Below are positions 32,098-44,140 of a stretch of DNA of 64,000 bases, piece by piece. Source of the stretch: Lycorma delicatula (taxonomy: Eukaryota > Arthropoda > Insecta > Hemiptera > Fulgoridae); contig NC_134458.1 in assembly GCF_047948215.1 (NCBI RefSeq), positions 134,729,571-134,793,570 on the forward strand, given 5' to 3'. How positions within the stretch are numbered: the stretch's first letter is position 1; every line of letters starts with the position of its first letter. A program made the translations under genes and the position numbers. The notes below the pieces were generated by a model that was not told the DNA's origin, did not search any database, and saw only the letters and a program-made list of their open reading frames with translations.

Positions 32098-32521
32098 TTA
32101 CTTCCTTGTACGAAGTAAAGGAAGTATTGTAATCGCGAAAAATGTCGGTTTTCAGATTTGAGCGAAAATATCCATTTTGACTAGTTTCGGTGTGACGTCT
32201 GTATGTATCTCACATAACTCAAAAACGATTAGTCATAGGATGTTGAAATCTTGGATTTAGGACTGTTGTAACATCTCCACTTTTGTCTGCAATCAACTGA
32301 ACCAAAAGTGTCGAAAAAAGCCCAAAATTCCAAAAATCCTGAATTTCGGACTTTTTCTTAACTGCAGTAATAAGCTCCCATTGAAAGATTTTCAACGATA
32401 TATCATAAGTGGTACTTATTTTCATTGGTTCCAGAGTTATAGCCAAAAACAATTTCAATAATGAAATGTTTGGACCTTACCAGGGGAAGGCACATCGGTT
32501 CGAATCCGACACCATCTCGTT
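32098..32521 (+). repeat. Dispersed repeat R, copy 2, with tRNA T-arm-like end
   Basis: Same repeat as 30,187-30,612. This copy goes on past CTTACCAGGGGAA into GGCACATCGGTTCGAATCCG, which carries a perfect Pol III B box (GGTTCGAATCC). Pairing bases (GTCGG/CCGAC-like) around it form a T-arm, and a T run follows. No A box or full cloverleaf is present upstream. This suggests a SINE-like repeat with a tRNA-derived 3' piece. Confidence 0.8.
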
Positions 32522-32839
32522 TTTTTAGCTTTTTTTTTAATTTAAATATATTGATTTATTAATAATTATTAACCTCTATAAAAAAAATTACAATAAGTAA
32601 TTCAGTATTAAAAAAAAAAAAAAAAAAAAAAAATCAAGTTATTAATTAAATAAAATTTTATGTACTCTTCATTTAAAAAAAAGGTGTGCATGTAATTATT
32701 AGGCGTACAAGGAAGTCATGTGGTGTCCACATTAGATTATTAGTTTTTAATATAGTTTTTAAAATACTTTTTTATTTGGTTTTAGTTTAGTAAAATAAAA
32801 CTGTTATTCTTCATTAACCTTTTTACAGACTTTTCGAAG
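32522..32839. other. AT-rich DNA with poly-A tract
   Basis: Includes an A run of about 24 bases near 32,609-32,632. No gene recognised. Confidence 0.7.
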
Positions 32840-33395
32840 TAAAGTTCGTTATTACTTTCTGTCGCATGGTGGGTGAAAATGAATTTTCTTAACGTTTTGA
32901 GGTGTGAGGAGTACGAAAATACCATTTACTTAAATTTTGGTGTCCTTATATATGCTTATTTATTTACAGGCATGAGGTATAAACTTTTGTGGCTCGTAAA
33001 TCTTCAAAACTACTAGATAAACTTGATAAATTTCATTGAAATTTAGATATGCTCTAGTAGTATATCTGAAGTTGTGCATGTGAATTTTATGAAGATTGGT
33101 TGAGTCGTTACTGAGTTACACTCAGTTTAAGATCGAAAAAATTGAGCCGGGCAAGTTAGAATGGTTTGTTAAGATGCTGCAAGTTGGAACGTTGACGTTT
33201 CTTTATCTGCGGTATCTATTAACAATATTATTTTTAAAAATTTTTATTGTAGCGCGTTTTTGACGTGTAATTACTTTTTATGGACCAAAGATTTTTTAAT
33301 AAAATTTTAGATTATAATGAGTTGTTACTTTTTCAATAGGAAACAAAATAAAATAACGAAAAGTCTGTCTTCTTGCGCAGAAATGCGCAAGATTT
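32840..33395 (+). repeat. MITE-like repeat M, copy 1
   Basis: One of three copies (others 34,385-34,890 plus, 38,933-39,435 minus). Shared pieces: GAAAATACCATTTACTTAAA, CTCGTAAATCTTCAAAACTA, TTTCATTGAAATTTAGATAT, TTGAAGTTGTGCATGTGAAT-like, GGTTGAGTCGTTACTGAGTT, TGAGCCGGGCAAG and TGACGTTTCTT. No coding frame. Confidence 0.85.
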
Positions 33396-34384
33396 TTTAA
33401 AACATTTTGTGAATTAAATTTATTTTATACTCTTTATAGGATGACAAAACTACTTGAAGCAATCTAGTAGATTTATTATTTTTTTAAATTAAGTTTTGAA
33501 ATTTCATATAATATTGTAAGTACACGTTTATATTTTTCGTCAGTTGTGTAATTTTTATTTTTAATAGTTTTTTAAAGTGTTGAATTACATCCTATTTGTT
33601 ATGTTCCAAATGAATGTTATTTTATGACAGTAAAAGGAGAGGGTGTGAAAGAGCTACTAGTGTTTAAAACTGAGTGTGTATTACATGTCATCGTAAACTA
33701 GTATGTTGTTTGGGTGTGGTTGTTATGAGGGGTCATTGCACATGGTGCATTCATGCATCTCAGCACGTATCATTCGTGGAAGCCTTTCTCTTTTCACTTT
33801 TTTAGTGTCATTTGCTTGTTGTAATTAATGTTCTTTGATTTTTCAGGCAGATAAGAAATTAAAAGTAATCAATACTTTTGATAGTTTGTAATTTTTACTC
33901 AACAATGAAGTTTAAAAATAAATCGATAAAAATTAAAAAAAAAAACAAAAAACGAAGAATGCAATATTTATACCAAATTAGTTCACTGTCTTAAATTATA
34001 ACAATTTTCATATTGTTTAAAATATATTTAACCCCTATTTAATAATAATAATCAGTTGGATTTGCATCCGATGCAATTGTACGGTTTATCTATAAAAATG
34101 CACCAAAACGATAAAATGATTAATTAAAACAAAAAATGAAATAAAAACTACCATTGTGACTTGTATAGTAGTGTTTTTTCTTTTTTAATTTAAGTAGTAA
34201 ATTAAAACAGAAATTATTTAAAAAAAGATAACTGTAAAATAAAAATTACTTGGAAAAATAAACAAATAATACTTATAAATTCTTTTTGAGGGATATGCTA
34301 AACTAAAATCAAAAGAGTAAATAAAATAAATTAACCAAATTTAAAAAGAGTCCTTAAACAGGAAAATATAATACCTATTCTACG
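33396..34384. other. AT-rich DNA without a recognised gene
   Basis: No gene or named repeat recognised. Confidence 0.5.
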
Positions 34385-34890
34385 GCAAGTAATACTTGCG
34401 GTCGCTTGGTGCGAGTAGGGGAGCGGTCGAAAATGAATTATTTTTATGTTTTGGGGTACGAGGAGTAAGAAAATACCATTCACTTAAATTGGAGTTTCCT
34501 TATATATATTTATTTATTTATAGGCCTAGGTATAAAGGTTTGTTGCTCGAAAATTTCCAAAACTACAATATAAATTTCATTGAAAATTAGGTATGTTCTA
34601 GTAGTTTATTTGAAGTTGTGCTTGTGAAAATTTTATATAGTTTGGTTGAGTCGTTCTTGAGTTATCCTCACTCAATTTAAGGTCGAAAAGATTTGAGCGG
34701 GGCAAGCTAGAAGTATGGTTCTTTGTTATGTTGCAAGTTGAAGCGTTGACGTTTCTTAAAGGTCAACGTTTAAATCAACGTATTAAATCAACGGGTCAGC
34801 GTATTAAATCAAAAAACTATATATTAAGATATTGATACCAAATTAAATTAACGAAAAGTCGGTCTTCTGGCAGAAGTGCACAAAATTTTT
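34385..34890 (+). repeat. MITE-like repeat M, copy 2
   Basis: Direct repeat of copy 1, with the same order of segments: AAAATACCATTCACTTAAAT, GCTCGAAAATTTCCAAAACT, TTGAGTCGTTCTTGAGTTAT, GAGCGGGGCAAGCTAG and AACGAAAAGTCGGTCTTCT near the end. A short local duplication (AAATCAACG) lies near 34,770-34,795. Confidence 0.85.
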
Positions 34891-36609
34891 TTACATTTTA
34901 ATTTTTTGAAGCCTGCGCAAAACTTTTGATAGCGATTTATAATAGTCGGATAACAATAAAATTGCTTTTTATTGCTTAAATAACTTTTCAAGTTTTGTTT
35001 TATTTTTTTTTTGGCGTAAAAATGTGGGTATCCCTACAAAACCCCTGCAAATCTGAAAATAAAACCGTTCGCAAAATATTCAAAGACATGAAACCTGGTT
35101 TTATTAATTTTTGTTTTATTTGACCGACTGCTGTACGTTTTTGTAATTATCATCACGAACACTTTTCGTAGAGTCCTGTTTGTGGGTTTTAAGTTTTATT
35201 GGTACTTTTCTTGAATTATGTTACTATTGTTTTTTGGTTTCTTCATAGGAAACCTTCCTCTCCTAGATTTCTGTTAATGTTTTCTTGATTATTTCTCGAT
35301 TTTGTAAATCCTAAATTTCTTCTGTTTCTGTTTTGTTTAAGTTTTTCTTAAAAAAAACAGAAAAAAAATTTGAGAGGATACAACAGAGTGGAACAATTAA
35401 AAATGTTCAGAATGTAGTGATTTTTGTTTTACTTGTTTATTATTTCTTCAATTTTCCGAAATAAATTTTTGAAACTTTTTTATAGAGATATTTTGAACAT
35501 CGGAATAATATCGAACTTTAAATCATCTATCTACAAGAGTTTAACGCTAAACTGTGATAATTAAAAAAAAGTAATAATTTCAAGTCTAATTAAGTTTTCT
35601 TCCAAAAAGTTTTCTATCTAAATTATCTAGAAGAAAGAAACCTATTACTGCACTACTAAAGGAATTTTTGCACAAAAAAAGGATCGTCGAAATATGTGCG
35701 TGTGATGAAAAATAAAGTTGATAAAAACGAAAAAAGACGGTTGTCTTGCCCCACGGTTTATGGACCCATATGCTGTAATGGTCTTCATAGAAATTAAGAT
35801 TTCACAAATGCAGGATATGGAGAACGTAGAATACATCAAATTTGATGTACAAAACGTTTCCTAAACCTTTGCTGAAGAAACAAGAGAAACCGAAACAGAT
35901 TAAGTTAATTTTTTTTTGAAGTCTGTTAAAACATTTTCTCAATTTTTAGGGTTGAGGTGATTGACAATGAGATTGTTCTACTTTTTGCACGTTTGTCATT
36001 ATGTAATGAAAGTAGAAAATTGTTGTAAAAAGAAATATGCTAGCCTCACAGATTATATGCAAATGTATTGTGCTAATTTTTTCGCAGTGTTATTAAAATA
36101 ATTAATTAAAGTCGAACTTTCAACACCCATTGTACCTGTGGGATGTTTTTTAGTTCCCAAACATACTAATTGTTTATTTCTGTTATTATTCTACACATAT
36201 ATTTACTCACTAAGCGTTATTGTTTCTCTTTTATTCCCATGAGCGCTTTATTGAATGAAGTTATATTTTTTAGTGCAATAAGTGGAAGGAAAATTGTCCT
36301 TGATGTAATCATTTTAGGTTTTCTTTTAAAATTTATTAATTCGACCTGAAAGTTTATATGTATAAAATATGTTCATGTTGTATTAAAATTAGCTTAAATT
36401 CAAAAATTAATTTATGTATTTATTACGAAGAATAATTATTTAAATTTTTTTAAACCGTAATTTACAGCTGCTATGTGACATTGGTAGACGTAGATTTATA
36501 TATTCTTGTATACTTATTTGTTTTAGGTATAAACAATTAATTAAATGTAAAACGTAATTTTATTTGGATGGCTGACTTAAAAAAATATTGTTTAGTATTA
36601 CACCATAGA
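34891..36609. other. AT-rich DNA without a recognised gene
   Basis: No gene or named repeat recognised. Confidence 0.5.
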
Positions 36610-37330
36610 TCGGTAAAAGTACTTTTACTTTCTTGTTTAGATAGCGCTATAGCACAGCTAGAGCTCTAGAAAGGAAAGCATTGTAATCGGTTTAGTTTGG
36701 GCATATGCGGTTTTCACCGGATCTGACGTTTTGACACCTAAGGAACCCAAAAACCCGGATGGAAATTTTCCGGATGTTAATGTTCGTATTTACGTGTTTG
36801 CGTTCGGTGTTGGCCTGTAAATCACCTTATGTCTCCAGAACTCGATTTGGACCGATTTTGACCAAAGTTGGTCAGATTACTTCTCTATATGGATGGGGCA
36901 TTGATGCCATTATATTTTCAACTTAAAAGGTCAAGGAGATGAGGCTGTAGAGCAAGGTCACCCTCAGTTCCTCGAGATTTCGCCTAATTAAGGTCATTTC
37001 TCTTAGGCAAATTTGTTAACGATTAAAAGATAATAATTATAAAAACCCCCACCCCAAAAAAATGCTGTTGTAGTTGTCTGCATTGTTGTGACGTCACAGG
37101 TGATCGGTAAAATTAAATAAATAAATAATATTTAAAGTTTTAAAACGTAACTCGGTCTGGCTGGGTCTCGAAGTCGATTGCCCGGTTGATTCGGTACTTG
37201 GTGCGTTAAGCCTAGCGGCTACATCAGTATGCTGACCGTATAAGCGAAATTTGTGTAAGTTGTGAAATTACGTTAGTTTAGTTAGTCGTTAGTTTAGACC
37301 GTCGCGGCTTTAGCCGCTTGACGGGAAAAT
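36610..37330 (+). repeat. Probable dispersed repeat, GC-richer than surroundings
   Basis: Starts TTTTACTTTCTTGTTTAGAT and contains AAGGAAAGCATTGTAATCGG, a start similar to repeat R (GTAAAGGAAGTATTGTAATCG). The rest is different (GGTTTTCACCGGATCTGACG, CTCGATTTGGACCGATTTTG) and GC-richer than its flanks. No protein is coded. The likeness of the start to repeat R suggests a related family. The right end is a guess from base composition. Confidence 0.45.
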
Positions 37331-38932
37331 CCTACAACTGTGTTGTCGCGTTTTTTAAAATTGTAAAGTCTCGCTTTTATCTTCGTCAGTGGGGTTGTAG
37401 AAGTCACTTCTGTGTTAATTTATGGTATTATGTCATTTGATTAGTGAAAAAAATTCAAAACATAAGTCGTCGTAACCACATATTTTCTCATTGTCTTCAG
37501 TCAATTTGAGCATTTTTAAACCAAATGTTGTTTTATTTATCAGCCATTTTTCAAAGGATTTTTATTTCATTCAGTTAGATTGTTTTAATAGAATTTTTGA
37601 AAATTGGTATGTTTGATTAGATGTGTAGAATAATTGAAAATACACGGCAACGAAATGGTGACTAAAAAAAAGTTTAAAATAATTTGTTTATTTACTGCAG
37701 GAAAAACAAAAGTACTTGGTGATTATTATAGCAAAATTTTGGATCGCTGTTCATAAGACAATGAACTGGTAATTAATTACCTTTTTATGTAGTAGGTACA
37801 TTGTTTGGACTGGTGCGAAATGTTTAATATCGTTTTTATTAATCAAATATAAATTCATCAGCATATTTTTCATTCATAAAGTATTTTTTTTTTTTTTTTA
37901 CTCGGTTTATCATACTAATTTTAAAGATAAATTATTAAGCAGTTTACACGATATTTTTTCACGCGTTTGGCATATGTTTCAGACATAACAGACATATTTA
38001 ACGTTATTTTGACGCAATTTGTAATGTAATTAATTAAACAACTTATAAAAGGATACCTGATAAAAAATGTAAGGAAATTAGAAAAATTTAGGAGAATTTG
38101 GTATGATACTGCTTTTTATTTTCTTACTAAAATGTTTATCTGCTACTTGTACGGGTTTGATAAAATTTTAACTTTTTTATTGTTTGGTGAAAACATTTAT
38201 TTGCTCATATTTTCATGTAAAAGCAGTTATAAAATTTATAAATAGATGCTCGTAATACTTTTTTTTTGGAGATTAAATTTATAATGGTAAAATATATTTT
38301 AAAGGTTAATTTTTATTAATTTAAGTTATATTTTTTTAAATTTATACATTGTAGTTGAATAGTTAAATTTGGACCTGTACAATATCCTCTTAGAAAATTA
38401 TTTTAGCCTCTTTATTAACATTTTAAATCTATAACCCAGCAATCAGCTTATTAAGTGAAAATATATTGCTATATAAATTATTATTCTTTTATGAACTTAA
38501 TGTATTTCAAATCTATCTCATGGTCGAATCATTCTATCGAGTGTTGCGTACTTACTCTCCTAATCACGTACTGAATCTGTCTTTATTTAATAGAAAGTAA
38601 TTCTAAGAATAGTGGTCTTAAGCTTCAGGCACTGTTTATACGGTATTTGACAGCTTTTATGAATTTATTATACTACTTTTTTTACATCATACTGAACTGA
38701 ATATTTTACAGTTTTATTGGTTTGATTTTTATCCTCTTTCGTTCTAATTCGTGGCATTTGTTTTTAATAATGTTGGATTTAAAAAAAAAAATAATATTTT
38801 ACTTATTTTTTATTTTTAAAGAAATCTTTTCCAAATTTTATTAACATATTTTGCTTAACTAATTTTATATTACGGTATTTTTTGTGATAAACACTTGTTG
38901 TTTATTTTTTTAATGCATTAAAAAAACTCTTT
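37331..38932. other. AT-rich DNA without a recognised gene
   Basis: No gene or named repeat recognised. Confidence 0.5.
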
Positions 38933-39435
38933 CGCAAGAAGACTAACGTTTCGTTATTGTATATTTTATTTCCTTTTACCCCGCTCAAACATATACCCTC
39001 AAAGTAGGTAACGCTACCTCAAAACGCTGAACAATATTGCTAACAATATATACCATAGATAAAAGATACGTCAGCGTTCAAACTTGCAGTATCATAATAT
39101 ATCACGTTTCTAACTCTCCCGCTCAAATTTTTCGACCGTAAAATGAGCGTAACTCAAGAACGACTCGACCAAGCTTCATCAAATTTTCACGTACACAACT
39201 TCAAATACACTACTATAGAATATCTAAATTTCAATGAAGTTGGTATAGTAGTTTTGGAGATTTTCGAGCTACAATATTTTAAACGTACATTTATAAATAA
39301 ATTACTATATATATATATATGCAAAAAAGAAACCATAATTTAAGTGAATAGTATTTTCGTAAAAACTTAAAGAAAATTTATTTTCACTCCCCACTCTCAC
39401 CATGCGACTAAAAGTAATACCGTACTTTTCTTGCG
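38933..39435 (-). repeat. MITE-like repeat M, copy 3
   Basis: Inverted relative to copies 1 and 2. Its ends, CGCAAGAAGACTAACG (38,933 on) and CGTACTTTTCTTGCG (ending 39,435), are short inverted repeats (CGCAAGAA outermost). This supports a small DNA transposon of about 500 bp. The interior shows ACTCAAGAACGACTCGACCA and TAAGTGAATAGTATTTTCG in reverse sense. Confidence 0.85.
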
Positions 39436-39809
39436 GTGTATGAAGCTTAACTTCTATTTAAACGAATTTTAGTCCACATTTTTAAGACTGTCCTTCCAAC
39501 GTTAACGTACTATGTAAGTATTGTAGATGACTTGTCGTTTATATTGAATTGTGTAAATGGTTACAGCTAAGTACATATTAACAAAAATTGTCTTCTTTTT
39601 TCACAATTGGCCTAGATTATTGTAGGATCAGTACGAATTGTTCCCAACAGGTTTTTGTTAGCCGAAATTGTATACCTGATAAAAAAATTTATCAGAAATA
39701 TATTTTCCCCAAAACATTATAGTTCGAAATGAGCTGTAATGGTGGTGTATACTTCTGTATTTTTCTTTTTTTTTATTGTTGACTTCCATCAACTGTTATT
39801 ATTTTTTTT
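39436..39809. other. AT-rich DNA without a recognised gene
   Basis: Lies between a MITE-like repeat and the 3' end of the R1-clade LINE. No feature recognised. Confidence 0.5.
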
Positions 39810-40599
39810 AAAGACGTGGGGAATTCCATTTACGGACGCCTAAGCAGTGTCGGGCTCGCTAACAGGTTCCGCAAGGTGTTATGCGTATGTTAATATGCGT
39901 ATGTAAACCTGCGCACTACTGACTAAACCGCCGCCCCTGGCTACCACCCTTCCTGGAACCGCTAGAGAAGCATTCCTTCTGGAAGGGGGGTTACACGCTT
40001 ACTCACACACTCGAACTTCATAGTGCAATCGCATCATAATAGGAATATCAACAAAAGCACATCAGTCACAGCAAATCAACAGCAAACAAGACACATCACC
40101 ATACATCAGGATATAGAAAACATATTATGAAACTACATACAAAGAAAAAAGTCACACAATATATACAAATAGAAGAGAAGAATATCTCAAGAAAACAAGT
40201 CTCCCAACAATATAAACATCATATTAAAAAAAAAATAAAAATAAAAAATAATCATCAAAATCATACAGCAAGAACATAAAAATACGCCTGAAATGAGACA
40301 TTCATTAATATTACACGATCAGTGCAACAACGCAACACTATAAATGCATACATCGGACAGCAGTAAAAAATCTGCAGCCAAACAGCTAATCCTCACGGAA
40401 TGCAGTAAATACAAAAAAAATATAAATCATAAACATCACATCATAATATCAGTACAGCAAACCAGGCACACTTATACATACTACCTGCAGACGTTATCAG
40501 ATACGGGAACGGAGTGCCTGCGGCCTCTTCACGTCAACTCCCACATGCACGGGAACCCCTAGTCACTCATTTGCGAACCCATCCGTCCCCGGACCCTCC
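39810..40599 (-). other. 3' untranslated region of the R1-clade LINE
   Basis: Downstream of the last recognisable ORF2 codons. A-rich in plus sense near 40,060-40,460, with a GC-richer terminal part near 39,830-39,980. It ends at a T run that represents the element's poly-A. No coding function seen. Confidence 0.6.
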
Positions 40600-42545
40600 G
40601 ACGCCGCTTATTGTATCGAGACTTCTCTCATGCTTGGAAGTCTCTCATCATGATTTTCATATACGTAGTGATCACCTTCCAGTTTTCTTTCGTTTCCTTT
40701 CTTTTGTGTCATTATGTCCATCAGCTCCTCAGGCTGGAACATCACTTCTCTGCCTAGTATATCAAGTAGTTCTGTCCTAGGTCCTTTGTATCTCAGACTT
40801 TGGAAGAATACGTGGTATGGCGTTTCCTCCTCCTCCTCGCATACCGGGCAGTTCTGTTCGTCATCGAGGCCGTACTTAAGAAGGTATGCTCTGTACCCCT
40901 CATGGCCCGCCATAAACTGGGTAAGGCAGTAATCACTGGGTAATCCAGCGAGCCATGAGCTCCTCTCGCCAGCGCCTCACATCTCTCACCCGGCGGTGTG
41001 TCCATCTTCCTTTTTTGCTGCCATCCCATCGTTCTTGCCACTTGTTCTCCATCTCCTCCGTCAGTTTTTGTGTCCATCTTCTTCAGTCTGCGGGAGAGAG
41101 GGCCCCAAGCTCACGTAATCTTATCCGTATTTCGATTACCAGATCTATCGGAAAGATTCCCGCAAGTACTTCTATCGCATCCTTCGACACGGTCCTGTAT
41201 GCTGCCGTGATTCTGTAGGCAGCGCCTCCTGTGTAAGGACTCCATCATGCCTTTAAACTTTTGGTACTTCGTTACTCCTCCCCATACCTCTGCTCCGTAG
41301 AGTAGCGTTGAATAAACTACGCTTACAAGTAATTTCCTCCTTTGCTGCTTCGGGCCATGGAAGTTCGGGAGAAGGGCAGCAACTAACTTCCTTGTTCTTT
41401 CGGCATTTTCACATGCTTCCTTTACGTATGTGCCGAAACGAAGCCGGGCGTCTATCCAGACGCCTAGCTACTTAACCGCCGATTGTGACACTTCTTTGTC
41501 CTTCCAGTGGTATCACTATGGTGGATCTTCGTTTGGCCTTTGTGATCACGACGGCTTCTGTCTTTCGGCGCCATCTGTAACCTGACCTAGTTCATCCATC
41601 CGCTTATTGTATTGAAGGCACTGGTTATCTTCTCGACTGCCTTTCTCCTGTTCTTGGCTTCAGCTACGAGGGCCAGATCATCAGCGTAGCCCAGTAAGGA
41701 GACGGGAGAGCGGGAGTTGGAATACCCCGTCATACACAATATTCCTTAAAGTCAGTCCTAGTACCGACCCCTGTGGAACTCCCCTTTCGATGATTCGCTC
41801 CACTGACCCCTTTCTCCACTTAACAGCGTAATTTACGCCGGTCAAATACGACATTATAATTTTTGTTATATATGGATGAACTGCGTGTTATCAAGGCCTT
41901 GCCTATTGCTGCGTGTGAGATACTGTTGAAGGCGTTTCCACATCAAGTGTCTCCAATACGCATAGACTGCCTGACCCGGTTTTCTTCTCCCCTGATGATC
42001 CCTTCCGCTATTCGAAGGATGGCGACCACTGCATCAGGGGCCGATCTACCCCTCCGAAAACCATATTGATTCTCGGAGAGGCCACCCCCTTTGATCGCAT
42101 CTTCTAATCTCTGTTGAATCATCCGCTAAAACAGCTTGGCTAGAGCATCGATCATGGCAAGAGGTCTGTATGATGAGGGTAGCTCCGAGTCCTTTCCAGG
42201 CTTTTGCGCAAGGATTAGTCTCTGTGTTCTCCATTTTCCTGGGAAAATGCCCTCCCTTAGGCAGGCGTTGTATACGTCCAATATCGTACCGTACCGAGCC
42301 CGGGCCGCCACCTTTTACCGTTAAGTTTGGTAGATGATCTACTGCCGCTGCGAGTTCGCATCGGTGAACGGCATCAAGAGCTCAGTTCTTGCCTGTATCT
42401 TCCGCAAGTGCGTCCCCGTGTGGGATGTCCTCTACAATGCGTCTAACCTCCGATTCCTCCCGTGAAGCAGGAGCTCTGGGTTTTAACGCATTTCTCACGA
42501 GAAGCTTATAGGGTCTCCCCGACGGGTCATTCTCAACTTCGAAGG
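40600..42545 (-). pseudogene. ORF2 remnant: R1-clade reverse transcriptase and C-terminal domain
   Basis: The minus strand reads PSGRPYKLLVRNALKPRAPA and EESEVRRIVEDIPH (the pre-RT segment of R1-clade elements). Then follow YNACLREGIFPGKWRTQRLI, KPGKDSELPSSYRPLAMIDA, SHAAIGKALI, GVPQGSVLG (41,755-41,784) and GYADDLALVA (Y-A-D-D codons at 41,677-41,688). The C-terminal part reads AGHEGYRAYLLKYGLDDEQN, CPVC and TPYHVFFQS. The family's CCHC-like ending keeps C-C-H, but the last Cys is Ser. Many stops and frameshifts; dead. Confidence 0.9.
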
Positions 42546-42551
42546 GATGCA

Positions 42552-44137
42552 TTACGGCTTCCCATTGCGCTCAGCAGCATGGTGTCCTGCTCCTCCGTAG
42601 TTGAAAAAGGCACCCTCTGTGACTTCACCCTTGCAGTGGCTCGCAATATATCCCGTCTCCAGACAACGGAAACAGGGTTGGAGCAGATCTACAATATCAA
42701 CTCCGATGGAGACCATTCCTATTTTAATCCTTCCCTTCTGTACGATCAGTATGGGATGAGCTGCCGGTATCTGGCACGTGGCCACTCCGGACCCTCCATA
42801 TCCGGGCCTAGCTGTCGCCTTTAAGTTCTCCGGCAGCGGCTCCCCAATGGCCGAAGTGAGTCCACTTAGAATCTCTTCGGGTTCTATGTCTCCCTCCAAA
42901 TCTCGTATTCTTATTGTAACCGTCTTGGATTTGGTTAGGACACTCCCCTCCTGTACAACTGAGGTTAGCGCCTGTTAAGTGCTCCGGCAGCGTGCTTCTC
43001 CTTCCTGACCTTGATCTCCGTATTTTCTCCATTCTTCCTTATGGACAATATTTCTGTCGTTTTTGGGATCACGACCTCCTTTCTGACTGACTTCAGCAGG
43101 TCTGCGTAAGGTGTTTTCGACTTTACTACTACTGTCTGCGTCTTATATGTGTCCTCTCGGTTCAGTACTGCTCCACATCACTGATAGTCTGCCTTCCGGT
43201 GCTATGAGGTGGTGTTCCGTCCATTCCTCCTCGCATCACATTCTAGTGTCATACGGACATATGTTGCCACCTTGTGTCTATATATTTCTGTCTATTACCC
43301 CCAGCCACCGTTAAGTAATTTGTAAATATATCAACCGGAGTCTGCGCGAGCTCGGTACCATCGTTTGTATCGACGAACGCCGCATGAAATGCGGCGTCGA
43401 ACCTCGGCAGATTTTCTCTTTTCGTATTTCCGATCAACCTGGCCTCTAATGCTGCCGAGATCATCTTTCTAGTCTGGATTCCAGCTTTGTTCATGAGTCA
43501 GGCCATCTAGGGATCTTGGCCGCCAGTGTGTCTAGCAATTTTCCTTCCTGAAGCCATCTCATATCACTGCCGCTACGTTTGTTGCTCCCTCAGCTATGTG
43601 TGCAATCCAGCATGTGTGTTTTTAAAAGCTTTCTTTGGCCAATTTGTTCTATAAATTCAATCATCTGTGTCTCAGAAACGCCGTTGTTGAGGCCATCCGT
43701 AATTGAACATCCTATCGTGAGCGTCGTTTGTGCTGACGCGTCGGCTGTACTTTTTTCTGTATTAAAGATTGAGCCGATAACCAGCCTTCTGAGATCCTTC
43801 ACTGCTATATTCACATCAACCTCATCAAAGATCCTTGATGCCACCTTTCACTTATCTGTCCATTTTTCTGAAGTTCTGCCGCTTGCCGTTCGAATCTTAC
43901 TACAAGATCTTCCAGTTCAGAAGGGACTTCTATTTCTTCGGTGGTTGTCTGCTTCAGCTTTATGTTATTTACCTTTTTTCTGTTGTCTGCCTCGGTTTTG
44001 TTGGGCAGCCTTTTTGCCTGTAATACTGGCAGGGGTGTGCAAGTGGAAGCCTGTGCAGGAGTGAACTCCTTGTTCTCTTGCTGCGTCGATTTACCCTTCA
44101 TTGTGGTTTCAGCCGCTTTTCTTGGCGTTTCTTCCAT
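42552..44137 (-). pseudogene. ORF1 (Gag-like) remnant with zinc knuckles
   Basis: From a genuine ATG at 44,135-44,137 (MEETPRKAAETTMKGKSTQQ) the frame runs through VPSELEDLVVRFERQAAELQ. It then breaks and resumes in several frames (AVKDLRRLVIGSIFN, AALEARLIGNTKRENLPRF). The last part reads LQPCFRCLETGYIASHCKG and FFNYGGAGHHAAER. These are two zinc knuckles: in the first His has become Tyr, and in the second all three Cys are replaced. In the clade this protein binds RNA and targets the particle to chromatin. Here it is no longer functional. Confidence 0.85.
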
Positions 44138-44140
44138 TTA

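Larger units (their letters stand above)
39810..44140 (-). mobile_element. R1-clade LINE, endonuclease deleted
   Basis: A minus-strand non-LTR retrotransposon, GC-richer than its surroundings. ORF1 (44,137-42,552) is followed at once by the reverse transcriptase part of ORF2 (42,545-40,600) and then a long 3' region ending near a T run at 39,805-39,812 (poly-A in minus sense). R1-clade elements normally carry an apurinic-type endonuclease of some 220 residues between the ORF1 zinc knuckles and the RT. Here there is no room for it. The flanks are AT-rich DNA, not 28S rDNA, so this is a dispersed member of the clade. Target duplications were not found. Confidence 0.85.

Noticed and set aside
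32490..32515. tRNA gene suggested by GGTTCGAATCC
   Set aside because: Only a T-arm is present. No A box, anticodon arm or acceptor stem lies upstream.
39810..44140. R1 inserted in 28S rDNA
   Set aside because: Flanks are AT-rich DNA with no rRNA sequence, so it is only a dispersed R1-clade member.
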